Shown piece after piece: positions 1 to 12,000 of a stretch of 64,000 nt of DNA. The position numbers and the translations under genes were made by a program. Position 1 is the first letter of the stretch; the number at the start of each line of letters is the position of its first letter. Under the pieces are notes generated by a model, which was not told the origin of the DNA, did not search any database, and saw nothing but the letters and a program-made list of their open reading frames with translations. The stretch comes from Paratrimastix pyriformis (Eukaryota; Preaxostyla; Paratrimastigidae): positions 124,001 to 188,000 of the forward strand of contig JAPMOS010000049.1 in NCBI GenBank assembly GCA_027972325.1. Direction: 5' to 3'.

Positions 1-3000
1 GGCCTCTTGGCGCAGCCCGACGGGCCCCGGTTCTCCCTGTGGGAGGACGAGACGATGCTCTCCCGGGACGCCATCACCCTGTGGGCCCACGAATGCCTCG
101 TCCGTTCCTCGCTCCCCCGCCCCGCCCTTCCTATCCCTCTCCCTGTCTTGCCCCCCACGCTCACGAGAGGCTTCGCGACCCCGTTTTTTTTCCAGCGGGT
201 CTTCGGGGACCGGCTGATCGACCGCTCCGACCAGCTGATCCTGGACGGGCTCATCCTGGACGAGGTCCGGGTCCGCTTCCGGCAGCCCGGCCTGGCCGAG
301 GACCTCGACTCGGCCTCCTCCGGGGCCCCCATGACGCCCCTGGCCGACTCGCACGGCCCCGGGGAGGGCTTCCACACCCGGCCGCCCCTGGTCATCAAGG
401 GGCGCGCCCTCAAGCGGCCCCCGCGGGAGCGCGAGCCCGAGGTGTCCACCCGGCTGGACCAGCTGCTCTACGCCGAGTGGCCCCTCGAGGGCCTCATGGG
501 TCTGTTCGCCTCCTGTCCCACCCAGGCACTCGGCGTGACGATGATTGGATGATCAATGATTGATGTGATTTGGATGATGAGCGGATGATGGTGATGGTGC
601 TGATTGGCTGATTGGTTGATGATGATCAGCCTCCCCAGCCCCAGCCCAACAAGAGGGCGGGGCAGCATGAGGTTCATTCCTGCTGTGTACCGCCTGGCTC
701 TCGCCCCCCTCATCAGGCCGGACGACGGGCTACCGGCCCTTCGTGGTGGACGGCGGCTCGGTGGGGAGCCTGGCCCCGACCCTGACCGCCCTGGTCAAGT
801 CCCGCCTGGGGGCACACGATGCCGGGGGCGCGGCCGAGGTGGACCGGATCGTCCTCTTCGAGGCGTTCATCTCCCAGCTGGCCCGCCTGCTCCGCATCCT
901 GCGCCAGCCCGGCGGCCACGCCATGCTGTTCGGGGTCTCGGGTGTGGGCAAGCAGACCCTGGCCCGGATGGCCGCCCACGTGGCCGGGCTGAGCCTGTTC
1001 ACCAGCAGCGCCATGGGGCAGGTCGACCTGGGCCAGTTCCGGGAGGACCTCAAGCGGGTCGTCATGTGTGCCGGCGGGGGCAGCACACTCACCCCACAGC
1101 GCAAGAACACCCAAGGTCTGACACACAGCCAGAGACACGGATCGAAACAGACCCTGATGATCGGCGGCACAGACAGACACGGATCGAGACGGGATGAGGG
1201 CGCGCAAGATCACCCTAGGGCCGACGGCACGCCCTCACACATCGACAGATGCAGACACAGACAGGCAGACACAGACAGACAGACACAGGCAGATGGGCAG
1301 ATGGGCAGATGGGCAGATGGGCAGATGGGCAGATGGGCAGATGGGCAGATGGGCAGATGGGCAGATGGGCAGATGGACAGGCATGGACAGATGGACAGAC
1401 AGACAGGACCAAGACAGGACAGACAGACAGACGACCGGTCGCTGACCCCCACCCTGCCTGTCTGCTCTCCCGTGCTGCCGCCCGAGCAGAGCCGCACACC
1501 CCGGTCACGCCCGGCCCGGTGACGGAGAACGTGGCCGACCTGCTGCTGGGCGACGACCTCGAGGGGCGGCCCTGCATGCTGGTCCTGGCCGAGCAGCAGC
1601 TGGCCCACGAGCGGTTCCTCGAGGAGATCATGGCCCTCCTCAAGACAGGCTCCGTCCGTCCCGTGTCCCCTGCCCCCCCCCCCCCCCCCCTCTTCGAGGA
1701 GATCATGGCCCTCCTCAAGACAGGCTCCGTCCGTTGATCCTTGGCCTTGGCCGCCCTCATGTCGCCTCATCCCCGGCCCTCTTTGTCGCCCCCCATGCCC
1801 CTTGCCGCCCCCACATGTCCCCGCATGTTCCAACCCATCGTACCCCACCCTCTATCCCCCCCGTTCTCCGATCCCCGTGTCCCTGCGACCGGACAGCTTG
1901 GCGGGCTCTTCACGAAGGAGGAGGAGCAGATGGTGCTGCAGCACATGCGGCCCAGTCTCGAGAAGCACCTGGCCGTGCTTTACAGGCACCTCAAGTCGAG
2001 CCCCCAGAGCCCGGCGGCCCCCGAGGGCCCCGGGGCGGTCCCGGCCATGAACATCAGCAGCACGGTGCCCGTCAGCCCCACGGACGAGGTCCGGAGCAGC
2101 TTCATCTTCTCGGCCCTGGCCGCGGCCGGCAAGTCGCTGCAGCAGATCCAGCAGGCCGTCGGGGCCACGCCCCAGCAGGCCGCCTCGCGGTCGGCGGAGA
2201 GCGGCGGCGGCGGCCCGGAGGGGCAGGAGGCCGAGGGCCAAGAGCTGGGCGTCCTCGACTGGGTCCGCACCCCCGCACCCCCGCACCCGTCCACTCCATG
2301 AATGGGCCCATTTCGGGTGGGGGGGAGTTCGGGAATGGGCATGGAACCGACTGACACGCCACCACGCCCCCGCTCCCGGTCTCTCCTCCCTGCTGGCTGC
2401 CCCCCTCCCTCCCTGCCCCCGAGCAGCACCTGACCAAGCAGGAGGTCTTCGAGTTCTTCGCGGAGCGGGTCCGGCACAACCTGCGCATCGTCCTCTGCCT
2501 CAGGTCCGCCCCCCCCCCCCCCCCCCCCCCCATCGCCATCCAGCCATCGTGATCACCATCACCACGACTACAACCACGACCATCGCCCAGCATCATCATC
2601 ACCATCCAATCATCGTCCTCATGGCCTTCCCGCCCCGCCCCTCCTGCAGTTCTGTGGGCGAGAAATTCACCAGCCGGTGCGCCAACTACCCGGACCTGTT
2701 CACCTGCACCACGGTCGTCCACTGCGGGCCCTGGCCCGCCCAGGCCTACCACGCTCCCGCCAGCTGCTGGTCGCCCAGCAGCCGTCCCCCCATCACGGTC
2801 GCCCCCCCCCCCCCCCCCCCCCCCGCCCCCTCATCCCCATCCCCATCCCCATCCCCATCCCCATCCCCGCCAGGTAGTTCCCTGCCCCTTCACCTCTCTT
2901 CCTGGCCTGACCATTCCATGCCGTGTCCGCTGGTGTGGTGGTGCCGGGGGGATGTCGGGCTGCAGTCGATCATGCGGGAGGCCGCGGTCCAGATCCACCT

Positions 3001-6000
3001 GGCGGCCCTCGTGCAGGCCGCCCGGATCAGCCGCGAGGCGGGCCAGCCGATCTACATCACCCCGCCGACTTCGCCGAGTTCATCAGACTCTGTCCGGCAG
3101 CCCTCCTCCCTCCGTCCCTCCCTTCCCCTTCCCAGAGGCCTACCAGAACACGCACATTGGGGCATGCGGATGTGACCAGACCTGCAGATCTTCCATCCTC
3201 GCCGGCATATTCCGCGCGTCTTCGCTCTCGTCTCATGCCCCCCCCCCCCCCCCCCCCCCGGCAGACCTGGCCCACCTGCGCCGGGCCCACGCGGCCAACG
3301 AGGCTCAGATCAGCCGGCTGCAGGCTGGCCTGTCGCAGATCACCGAGACCCAGGCGGCCGTGGCGGCCATGCAGGCCGAGCTCGAGACCCTGGGGCCCCG
3401 CCAGGAGGCCGCCACCAAGGAGGTCGAGGGTCCGTCTGCGCGAGCCGCCACCTCCCGCCGCTGCCGCCACGATCATCAAAGGCAGCAACCAGTGGTCACT
3501 AGCGTCCGGCATCCGGCATCATCGGCATCATCGGCTTCAGTATCAGTCATCTAGTCATCATCAGCATCACCCACTCATCCCATAGCACCAGCCCCGCCAT
3601 CAATTCCATCTTGGTCTCGCTGCCTGTCCTCTTGGCGCACGGTGGTGGTGGTGGCGTTGGGGTGTGGGCTGGGGCAGCCTTCCTGGCCGAGCTGGACGCC
3701 CACCGGGCCGCATCGAACAGCGAGCACTCGCTGGTCTCCAAGGAGGAGCGCGAGGTGCAGGAGAAGACGCACAACCTCCAGGTCCGCCATCCCCCCTGCG
3801 TGCCTCCCCCTCCGGCCATCCACCCCATCGACCACCCCGCATGTCTGAGATCCAATCATCATCATCATCATCCAGTCATCATCATCCAGTCATCATCATC
3901 CAGTCATCATCATCCAGTCATCATCATCCAGTCATCATCATCCAGTCATCATCATCCAGTCATCATCATCCAGTCATCATCATCCAGTCATCATCATCCA
4001 GTCATCATCATCCAGTCATCATCATCCAGTCATCATCATCCAGTCATCATCATCATCATCATCATCATCGTCATCACCATCCAATCATCCTCATCATCGT
4101 CATCCCCGGGGCACAGCGGCTGAGCGACGAGGCGGCCGAGGAGCTGCGCCAGGCCAAGCCTGCCCTGGACGATGCCGAGTCGGCCGTGGCGGCTCTGACC
4201 CCCGGGGATATCTCCCAGGTCAAGTCCTACCGGACCCCGCCACGCTCCGTCCAGACGGCCATGGACCCCATCTGCATCGTCCTCGGGGTCCGTCCCACGC
4301 CTTACTGATGGCCACTTTTCAAGTTGCCCGTTTGTCGGTGATCCGAAAGAAACACCTTGGTAAGAGGCACCTTGGTAAGAAGCACCTGATTGCCCACCCG
4401 AGCCCTTTTCTGATGGGTATTTTGCGGTTCTTGAACATTCGCCCTTCTTGTCCCGCCCATCACCTCCCGCCGACCCGTTTCCCCTCCGACTCGCCCCCTC
4501 GCGCCAGGCGCCGCTGGGGTGGGACAGCGCCCTGTCGCTGCTGCTGGACATCGACTTCCGCAAGAAGCTGCTCGGGGCCAAGGAGCTCATGACCGAGAAG
4601 ATGACCGAGCGCCTCCGGGCTTACACCCTCGACCCCGACTTCACCCCGGCCGCCCTCGCCGTCCGCACGCCCCCCATCGTGGTGATCCTAATGATGATGA
4701 TCCTATCCTGATGATAATGACCCTGATGATGATGATCCTGATGATGATGTTGTTGATGATGCTGATGATGTTTTTGTTGATGATGATGATGATGCTGGCG
4801 CTGATGCCGAGTGGAAGCAACATGGACGCCAAAAGCGAGGAAAGCATGTTCCGCCCGCGGCCTCCAATTCACAGCGATTCCTGCCGCCACCACGTCCCCT
4901 TCCTCTCCTCCATCGCATTCCGCTCCCCCGTGCGATGCCTCGTCTCATCCGTCCGGTCCGCCCCCCACCCCCGCAGAGCATCTCGACGGCCATGTCCAAG
5001 CTGTGCCAGTGGGTGCAGGCCATGGTTCGCTACAGCGACGCCATCAAGCGAGTCAAGCCCCTCGAGGAGGTCCGCCGCTCCCCACCCATCTCACCCCACC
5101 CGACCGCCGCTCATCATCATCGGATTTTTTTGATGATACATGGGTGGAACCTTGTGCTCGCTCAGACACACCCCAGAAATGATGGGTAGTGAAATGGGAT
5201 GGGTAGTGAAATGGGATGTGGAGCCCCCCACCCTCTTTGGTCAAATCATCACACCCACGCACCGCACCGGTTGGCCTCTCCTTCCCCCACAGCGCGCCTC
5301 GAAGGCCCGCGACCAGCTCGAGGAGGCCCGGGAGAACCTCGAGAAGAAGAGCACCAAGCTGCGGGCGGTCGAGTCCTCCATCACCGACCTGACCCTGCAG
5401 TACCAGAGCGCCCTGGAGCGGTCCCGGACTCTGGCCAGTCAGGTGGGCGACACGACGGTCCGCCTGCAGCGGGCCCAGAGCATCGTGGGCCAGCTGGCCG
5501 AGGAGCAGGTGCGCTGGTCGGCCCTCCTCGCCCAGGCCGAGCGCCGCCGGGAGCTGCTCCCCAACCGGGCCTTGATCACGGCCGCCATGCTGACCTACGC
5601 CGGGCCCTTCTCGGCCGGGCCCCGGCGGGCCCTGGTCCGCCAGTGGGTGGGCATCCTCCGCTCGCTGGGCATCCCCCTGCGGGCTGCCCCCGAGCATCCG
5701 CTCCGCAGGTCGGCCGCCCCGCTGGCCGGCCCGTTGGCCCCCCGGGATGCCGCCCGGGCCGCCGCCGCCGGCGAGGAGGAGGAGGAGGAGGAGGACTTCC
5801 TGACGGAGGCCCTGGGCGACGACGGGGTCATCATCCAGGAGTGGCATGCCAGCGGGCTGCCCCACGACCGGCACCTCGTCCAGAACGCACTGATCGCCCT
5901 GGGGGCCCGGAAGTATGCCCTCTTTGTCGATCCCGAGGGCCAGGTCTCGCGTCCCCCCCCCCCCCCCCCCCCCCCTCGTTTTGATACACGGGTGGGGGGT

Positions 6001-9000
6001 GACCTCATGCTTGATCAAACGCACCCAGAAACGGAGGGTGAAATGGGATGAGGAAAAAAAGAACCGGAGCGGAAGCAGAAGAAGCCCATCCATCCATCCA
6101 TCTTGACCCATCTTATTGTTTCCCTTCAACACCCTGCTTCTCGGCAACAGGCCCGCCGCTGGCTCAAGCGGTCGATGCTCGGCCTTGCCATCCTGCGGGT
6201 CAGCGACCCGAAGATGCTCAAGAAGCTCGAGGGCTCCATCAAGGGCGGCGTGCCCACCCTGCTGGAGGACGTGACCCCGCCCCAGCTCGACCTGTGCCTG
6301 GACCCGTACCTGGCCCTGCCCCTCCAGCAGCCCGACATCCCCGACCCGTTCGCCCTCTTCGAGACCCCCGGCGGCCCGGCCGCGCCGGCCCCGCCCCCGC
6401 CCCCGCCCAGCCCCGCCCAGCCCGCGACCCCGGTGGCCCCGCTGGTCCCCGTCCCGATCGCCGATGCGGACGGGCGGATCAACTTGGCCCTGGTCATGAG
6501 CAGCACCGGCCCCGAGACGGCCCTGGTCATTCCGCCCCCTGCCGGCCCGGATCCCAAGGCTACCGACACGACCGGCACTGCGGCCGGCCCTGCCCCCGGG
6601 GCGCCCCTGCAAGCCCCGGCAAGCCCGGCCCCCGCGCCCGAGCGGAAGAAGCTCTGGATCAAGACGGGCGAGGGCGAGGATATCACCCCGGGCCCCAGGT
6701 ACCGGTCCGTCGCCGTCGCTGCCCCCATGCTCACCGCCGCCACACCGTCATCAGCAATCAGCAGCAGCATCAGCAGCATCAGCGTTTTCGTCCTCGTCAC
6801 CATCACCATCACCATCACCATCACCATCACCATCACCATCACCATCATCCTTCGTCCTCACCCGTCATCGTTGTCTTTTTTCGGCGCGGGCGCGTGGGTG
6901 GCCAGGCTCTTCCTTGCGACGACCGCCCCTGCGCCCGATTTCCTGCCCGAGGTCTTCCTGCGGACGGCCGTGCTGAACTGCACGATGACCATGGAGGGCC
7001 TCGAGGACCAGCTCCTCTCGGAGATCGTCTCCGAGGAGCGGCCCCTCCTCCAGACGGAGAAGGAGGCCCTGGTGGCCCAGCTCGCGGCCGACCGGCGCCG
7101 CCTGCGGCAGGTCGAGGAGGATGTCCTACGACTGCTGGCCGCGTCCCAGGGCCAGTCGCTGCTGATCGACGGGACCCTGCTCGACTCCCTGCAGCACGTC
7201 AAGGCCCGCACCCATCTTCTCGGGACCTCGGCCGGACCCCGCATCGCGCCTTGTTTTTCATGTCCGGTCGGGTCGGCTGACTTGTGTTTCTGCTCCCCCC
7301 CGCCCGCCACCGCAGACCACGGCGACGACCATCCAGGAGAAGATCACCAAGTCGGCCCGCGCGGCGGCGGCCCTGGACCGGGCCCGCAACCTCTACCGGC
7401 CGCTGGCCCACCGGGCGGCCCTCCTCCACGCGGCCCTGTCGGCCCTGAACAAGCTCAACCCGATGTACGTCCACTCGATCGACTCCCTGAAGCACCTCGT
7501 CCTCGATATCTGTGCCGCCACCCCCATCCCCGAGCGCCTGGCGACCCTCATCGCCAGCCGCCCGCCCACGGCCCATCCGCCGGCGCCCCCGCCGGCCCCA
7601 AGTCCGGCCGTCTCGTCGGGCAGCGGGGAGGAGGACCCGGCCGGGGGCGACCAGGTGCTGCTGCAGGGCAGTCGCGAGGGCAGCCTCCGAGGGCGCCGCC
7701 AGGGGCGCCGGGCCGGCTCTGCGTCTGACGAGCGCGACGCCGCCCTGGCGCGGGCCGTCCAGCGGCGGGTCAGCCGGCTCATGACGGCGGCCGTCGACCG
7801 GGTGCGCGAGGAGATCACCCGGGGGCTCTTCCAGGTCCGGCCGGCCCGCCCCTCCTCCTCCTCCTCCTCCTCCTCCTCTGTGCTTATCGCTGCTGGTGGG
7901 TGGTGGGTGGTGGGTGGTGGGTGGTGGGTGGCGGGTGGCGGGTGGCGCGGTGGCGGTGCTATTGCCCGCTGTCCGTGCTGTGCGCGAGGGAGCTTCTTTT
8001 TTACTTCGTGTCTGCTCACCACCCCGCCCTATTATTCGGTTGCTCCCGTCTGTCGTGCGCACGCGTTGGGTCTCTCCTCTCCTCTGCAGGAGCACCGGCT
8101 GCTCTTCGCGGCCCACCTGGCGAAGACCCTCGAGGAGGACCGGGGCCTGGCCGACCCTGCCGTCTGGCGGATCGTCTCGCTGCCCGAGACCTCGCTCGAC
8201 CCGCCCCCGCCCCTCACGGGCGCCCAAACCACACCCGTGCCCTCCGAGCCGCCCAGCGCTCCGGTCTCCTTCCGGCCCCTGGGCGATGGCCGTCCCCTGG
8301 GCGGGGCGGCGGCCCTGGCGGCCCTGCGTGCCAACCTGATGGCCGTCAACGAGGACGACGACGCCGACGAGGAGTCAAGTGACGACGGGGCCGGTGGGGC
8401 CGCCGAGGACGACGAGGACACGAGCTTCGACGAGATCGACCAGCAGACCGACTACCTCGGGGCCGCGCCCCTCGGCGGCCCGGGCGGCCCCGGGGCAGGC
8501 ACGAGCGCGGGCGGGACGCCCGTCTTGACGCCCACATCGTCGGTGGAGGGCGGGGGCCTGTGGGCCTCGGTCGGCTCGTCCATCCGCCCCAACGTGTCCC
8601 TCTCCGCCTCGGCCGAGGGCCTCCCCGCGCCCACCCGCACCTCGTCCCGTTTCCGCGACGCCCCACCGGCCGGCTGGGACGCCACCCGCTGGCAGGCCAT
8701 CCGCCGGGCGGCCCACGAGATCCCCGAGCTGGCCACCCTGCCCGCCACCATCGCCGCCCAGCCCGCCCTCTGGCTGGCCTTCGCCTCGGGGGCCCCCTGG
8801 GAGCACCTGCTGCCTGCCCCGGCCGGCCCGCGGGGTCTCCTGAGCCGGGCAGGATCCCAGGCGCCCGCCGTGACCCGGTCCTCGGGCGACACGGCCGGGG
8901 GCGCCTCCGAGGGCGAGTCCGACACGGGGCGCAGCGAGACGGCGAGCATGCTCTCCTTCGACACGGACAGCAGCGACGGCGCCCTGGAGGACGCCAACCC

Positions 9001-12000
9001 GGGCGACACGACGGCCCGCTACGTCAAGCGGCGCGAGCGCCTCAAACGTCGCCAGATGCTGCGGCCCCGAACGGGCGGCCGGCGCCAGCAGTCGCAGGCC
9101 CGGGACACGGCAATGTCCTCCCCGTCCCGGTCGCCCTCGCCCTCGCTCTCGCCCTCGCCCCTGCTCTCGCCGCCCGGCTCGCCCGACCCGCCCCCGAGCG
9201 CCCGCCCGCCCGTCGATCGCTACTTCCCCCACTACCGGGCCTCCTTCCCCATGCCGCCCCTGCTGCCCCTGGTCAAGGGCTGCCCCGACCCGGCCCGCCT
9301 CCGGCGCCGACGGCGCATCCTGAGGCGCCGCTACCAGCGGCTGGCCCCGCAGTGGTTCCAGGCCCCCGGGGCACACGTGGCCACCCCGGGCCTGTACACG
9401 GCGCCCCCCCTGACGGCCATCGACCGGCTGGCCATCTGCAGGCTGGTGCAGCCCTTCCCGCGGTTCGCCAAGGCGCTGGGCGGCTTCGTGGCGGCCGTGC
9501 TGGGCGAGATGGCCCTCGAGGTCCCCCCCCCCCCCCCCCCCCCCCCCGCGCCCCTCCTTCTCCCGCTCGGGCTTCCCCAGACCTGCCTTTGCCCCTCGAT
9601 GCCTGGGTTCTTCTGGATGGGGTGGTGCGTCCCTCCTCCCATGCATCGCTTCTGCCACCCTCCCCTCCTCCCCTCCCCTCCCCCCGCCTCCCCGCTCGTC
9701 ACACAGTCGCGGGACTTCGACTACGGCCGGGTGATCAAGCGCAGCCTGCCCGTCAACCCGCTCCTCTTCCTGCTCTCCCCCGGCGCCGACCCGACCGAGT
9801 CTGCATCCCCCCGCCTCCCTCCCTGTCCCCCGCCTCCCCGCCTCCCTCCCTGTCCCTGCCTACTGCCCGTTGTCCATTCGTGTTGCTGTTGGTGGCCACC
9901 CTTTTTGGAAGCCCGCTGCCATTTCATGTTGCTGTTGGTGGTCATCGTCACCCTGTGTTGTTGCCCACCCTCCTTCGCAGGGCCATCATGGAGGCGGCCC
10001 GGGCGCGCAACATGGCGGTGGACCGGATTTCGCTGGGCAGGGGCCAGGGCCCCGCCGCCGAGGAGGCCATCCGTCGGGCACGCATCGAGGGCCGATGGGT
10101 CCGTATGTCCCTCCCTGGCACATGCCCTGCCCCGCCTCCCCCTCTTCATTGTCCCGCCATATGCATATGCATCGGCTCCTCTGGCCCCTGCCATCCCATC
10201 AACTGTTCATGGCTCATCGTCTGTGCTCGCACGGCCCGCGGGGATGATGGGGGGGGCCCCGGGACAGGTGGTTCTTCTGAACTGCCACCTGCTGCCCACC
10301 TGGCTGCCGGCCCTGTCGCGCCTCGTTGCCGACCTGAACGACGCCGCCCCCGGCCAGGCCCCGGGCTCCGGCTCCCCGCCCGGCTCGGGGCTGCTGCAAT
10401 CGGGCAGCCACCTCGACGGGCCCTCGCCGCCCGCCCGCCAGCAGCCCGCCGCCCGGCGCGGGCCGGTCGCCTCGAAGGACCCCCGGGCCCGCCTGACGAG
10501 CGCGCCGTCCTCACAGGTGACCCCCCGCAGCCGAAAGGGCTCCCGGGGAGGCGACAAGACCCCGGGCGCCGGCCAGCAGGTGGTGCCGCTGGACACGGGC
10601 GTGGTGCAGCCCAACTTCCGGCTGATCATGACCTCGGCCCCCCTCGAGGGCTTCCCGCTCTCGCTGCTGCGCCACTCGACCAAGATCAGCACCGAGCCCC
10701 CCGTGGCCAACATGCGGGCCCTCGTCAGGCGGTCCCTGCGGGCACTCTTCACTCCGGTCCGGCCCCAGCACGACCGCCATCTGTTTCTATCTGCTTGTTT
10801 GGTTTTCTTGTCCGGGTGGGCCCCCATCGAATTGGGATGGGGGGAGGGAGACCCAAGTGGGGGTGACCGGACCACTCAGCAGCCACCCCCTTTTCTCCCA
10901 AGCTGCTCATCCGCTCCCACCCCCCACTGCTCTGCCCCACCACGTGGGCCCCACCTCGGGTCACGGGGATCATCCAGGAGCTGCCCACCAACCGGGTCTT
11001 CTACCCAACCCTGGTCATGGCCACCAACGCCGCCCCGGCCCCGGCCCCGGGCCCCGTCCTGCCCCCTGCTCCGTCCCGCAGCCCGACCGGTGCGGGCGGT
11101 ATGCCCCGTAGCCCGTCGGCCGACTCCCTGGGCCTGACGGCAGGGGCCGGGGGCCCGCTCCTGACGGCCTCCGCCTCGACGGCCGCTGCCCCGCCCCTGC
11201 TGGCGGGCGGCGGGGGCGCCGCTCCCAGCTGGGCCCTGACCATCACCCCTGTCCTCCCGCTGCCCTTCGTCTCCTCGGCCGCGGCCGCCCAGATGGCTGC
11301 CTACGCGGCCGCCACGGCCACGGCCCCGGCCCCGGGCAGGGGCGCCTCCCCCGAGAAGGGTCCGGCACTCCCCCGCCCCGTTCTCCTCCCTTCCCGGCAC
11401 CTCTCATCCCCATTGCCACCCCTCCCCGGCCATCTCTCATCCCCATTGTCGTCCCCTGCCCTCCTGTCCGTTTTGTCGGTTGCAGAGGCCACCACGGGCC
11501 TCAAGCAGCCCCTTTCGAGGACAACCCGTCCGTACCGCCGCCCCGACCTCCTGCCGCCCCCCTTGCCCCTCCCCCTCCTTCCTCCTCCCCCTCCTCCCTC
11601 CTCCTCCTCGCGCTCCCCTGCCCACCGGCCTCGCCCTTTCTTCCATCCATTATTCCATCGCCTCATCCCCACTCCCATCCCGGCTCTCGCTGGCCACTCA
11701 CCGTCGCGTCTTTTCCTGGTCTCCCCCTCTGATGGCTGCAGAGACCGCATCCCGCGCCAGCCTGCGCCCCTCAGTGGTCCGCCCCCCACCGCCAGCCAGC
11801 TCCGACCCCCCTGGCACGCCCCCACCCCATGCCCTGGGCCTCCTCGTGCTCACCAACCTGCGACCCTCCCTCCCCTCCTTCCCCCCCCATCTCCCTTTGC
11901 CCGACATCCTCCTGCAGCTGAGCATCAAGCTGGACGAGGTCCCCAGCGGCCCCGATGCCGTCGCGGGGCACGGCGACGAGTCCCTGGGTGGGCCCATCGG

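Noticed and set aside
5053-6612. Minus-strand open frame of 519 codons
   Set aside because: Antisense of conserved dynein exons; it lacks family similarity and is open only because of base composition.
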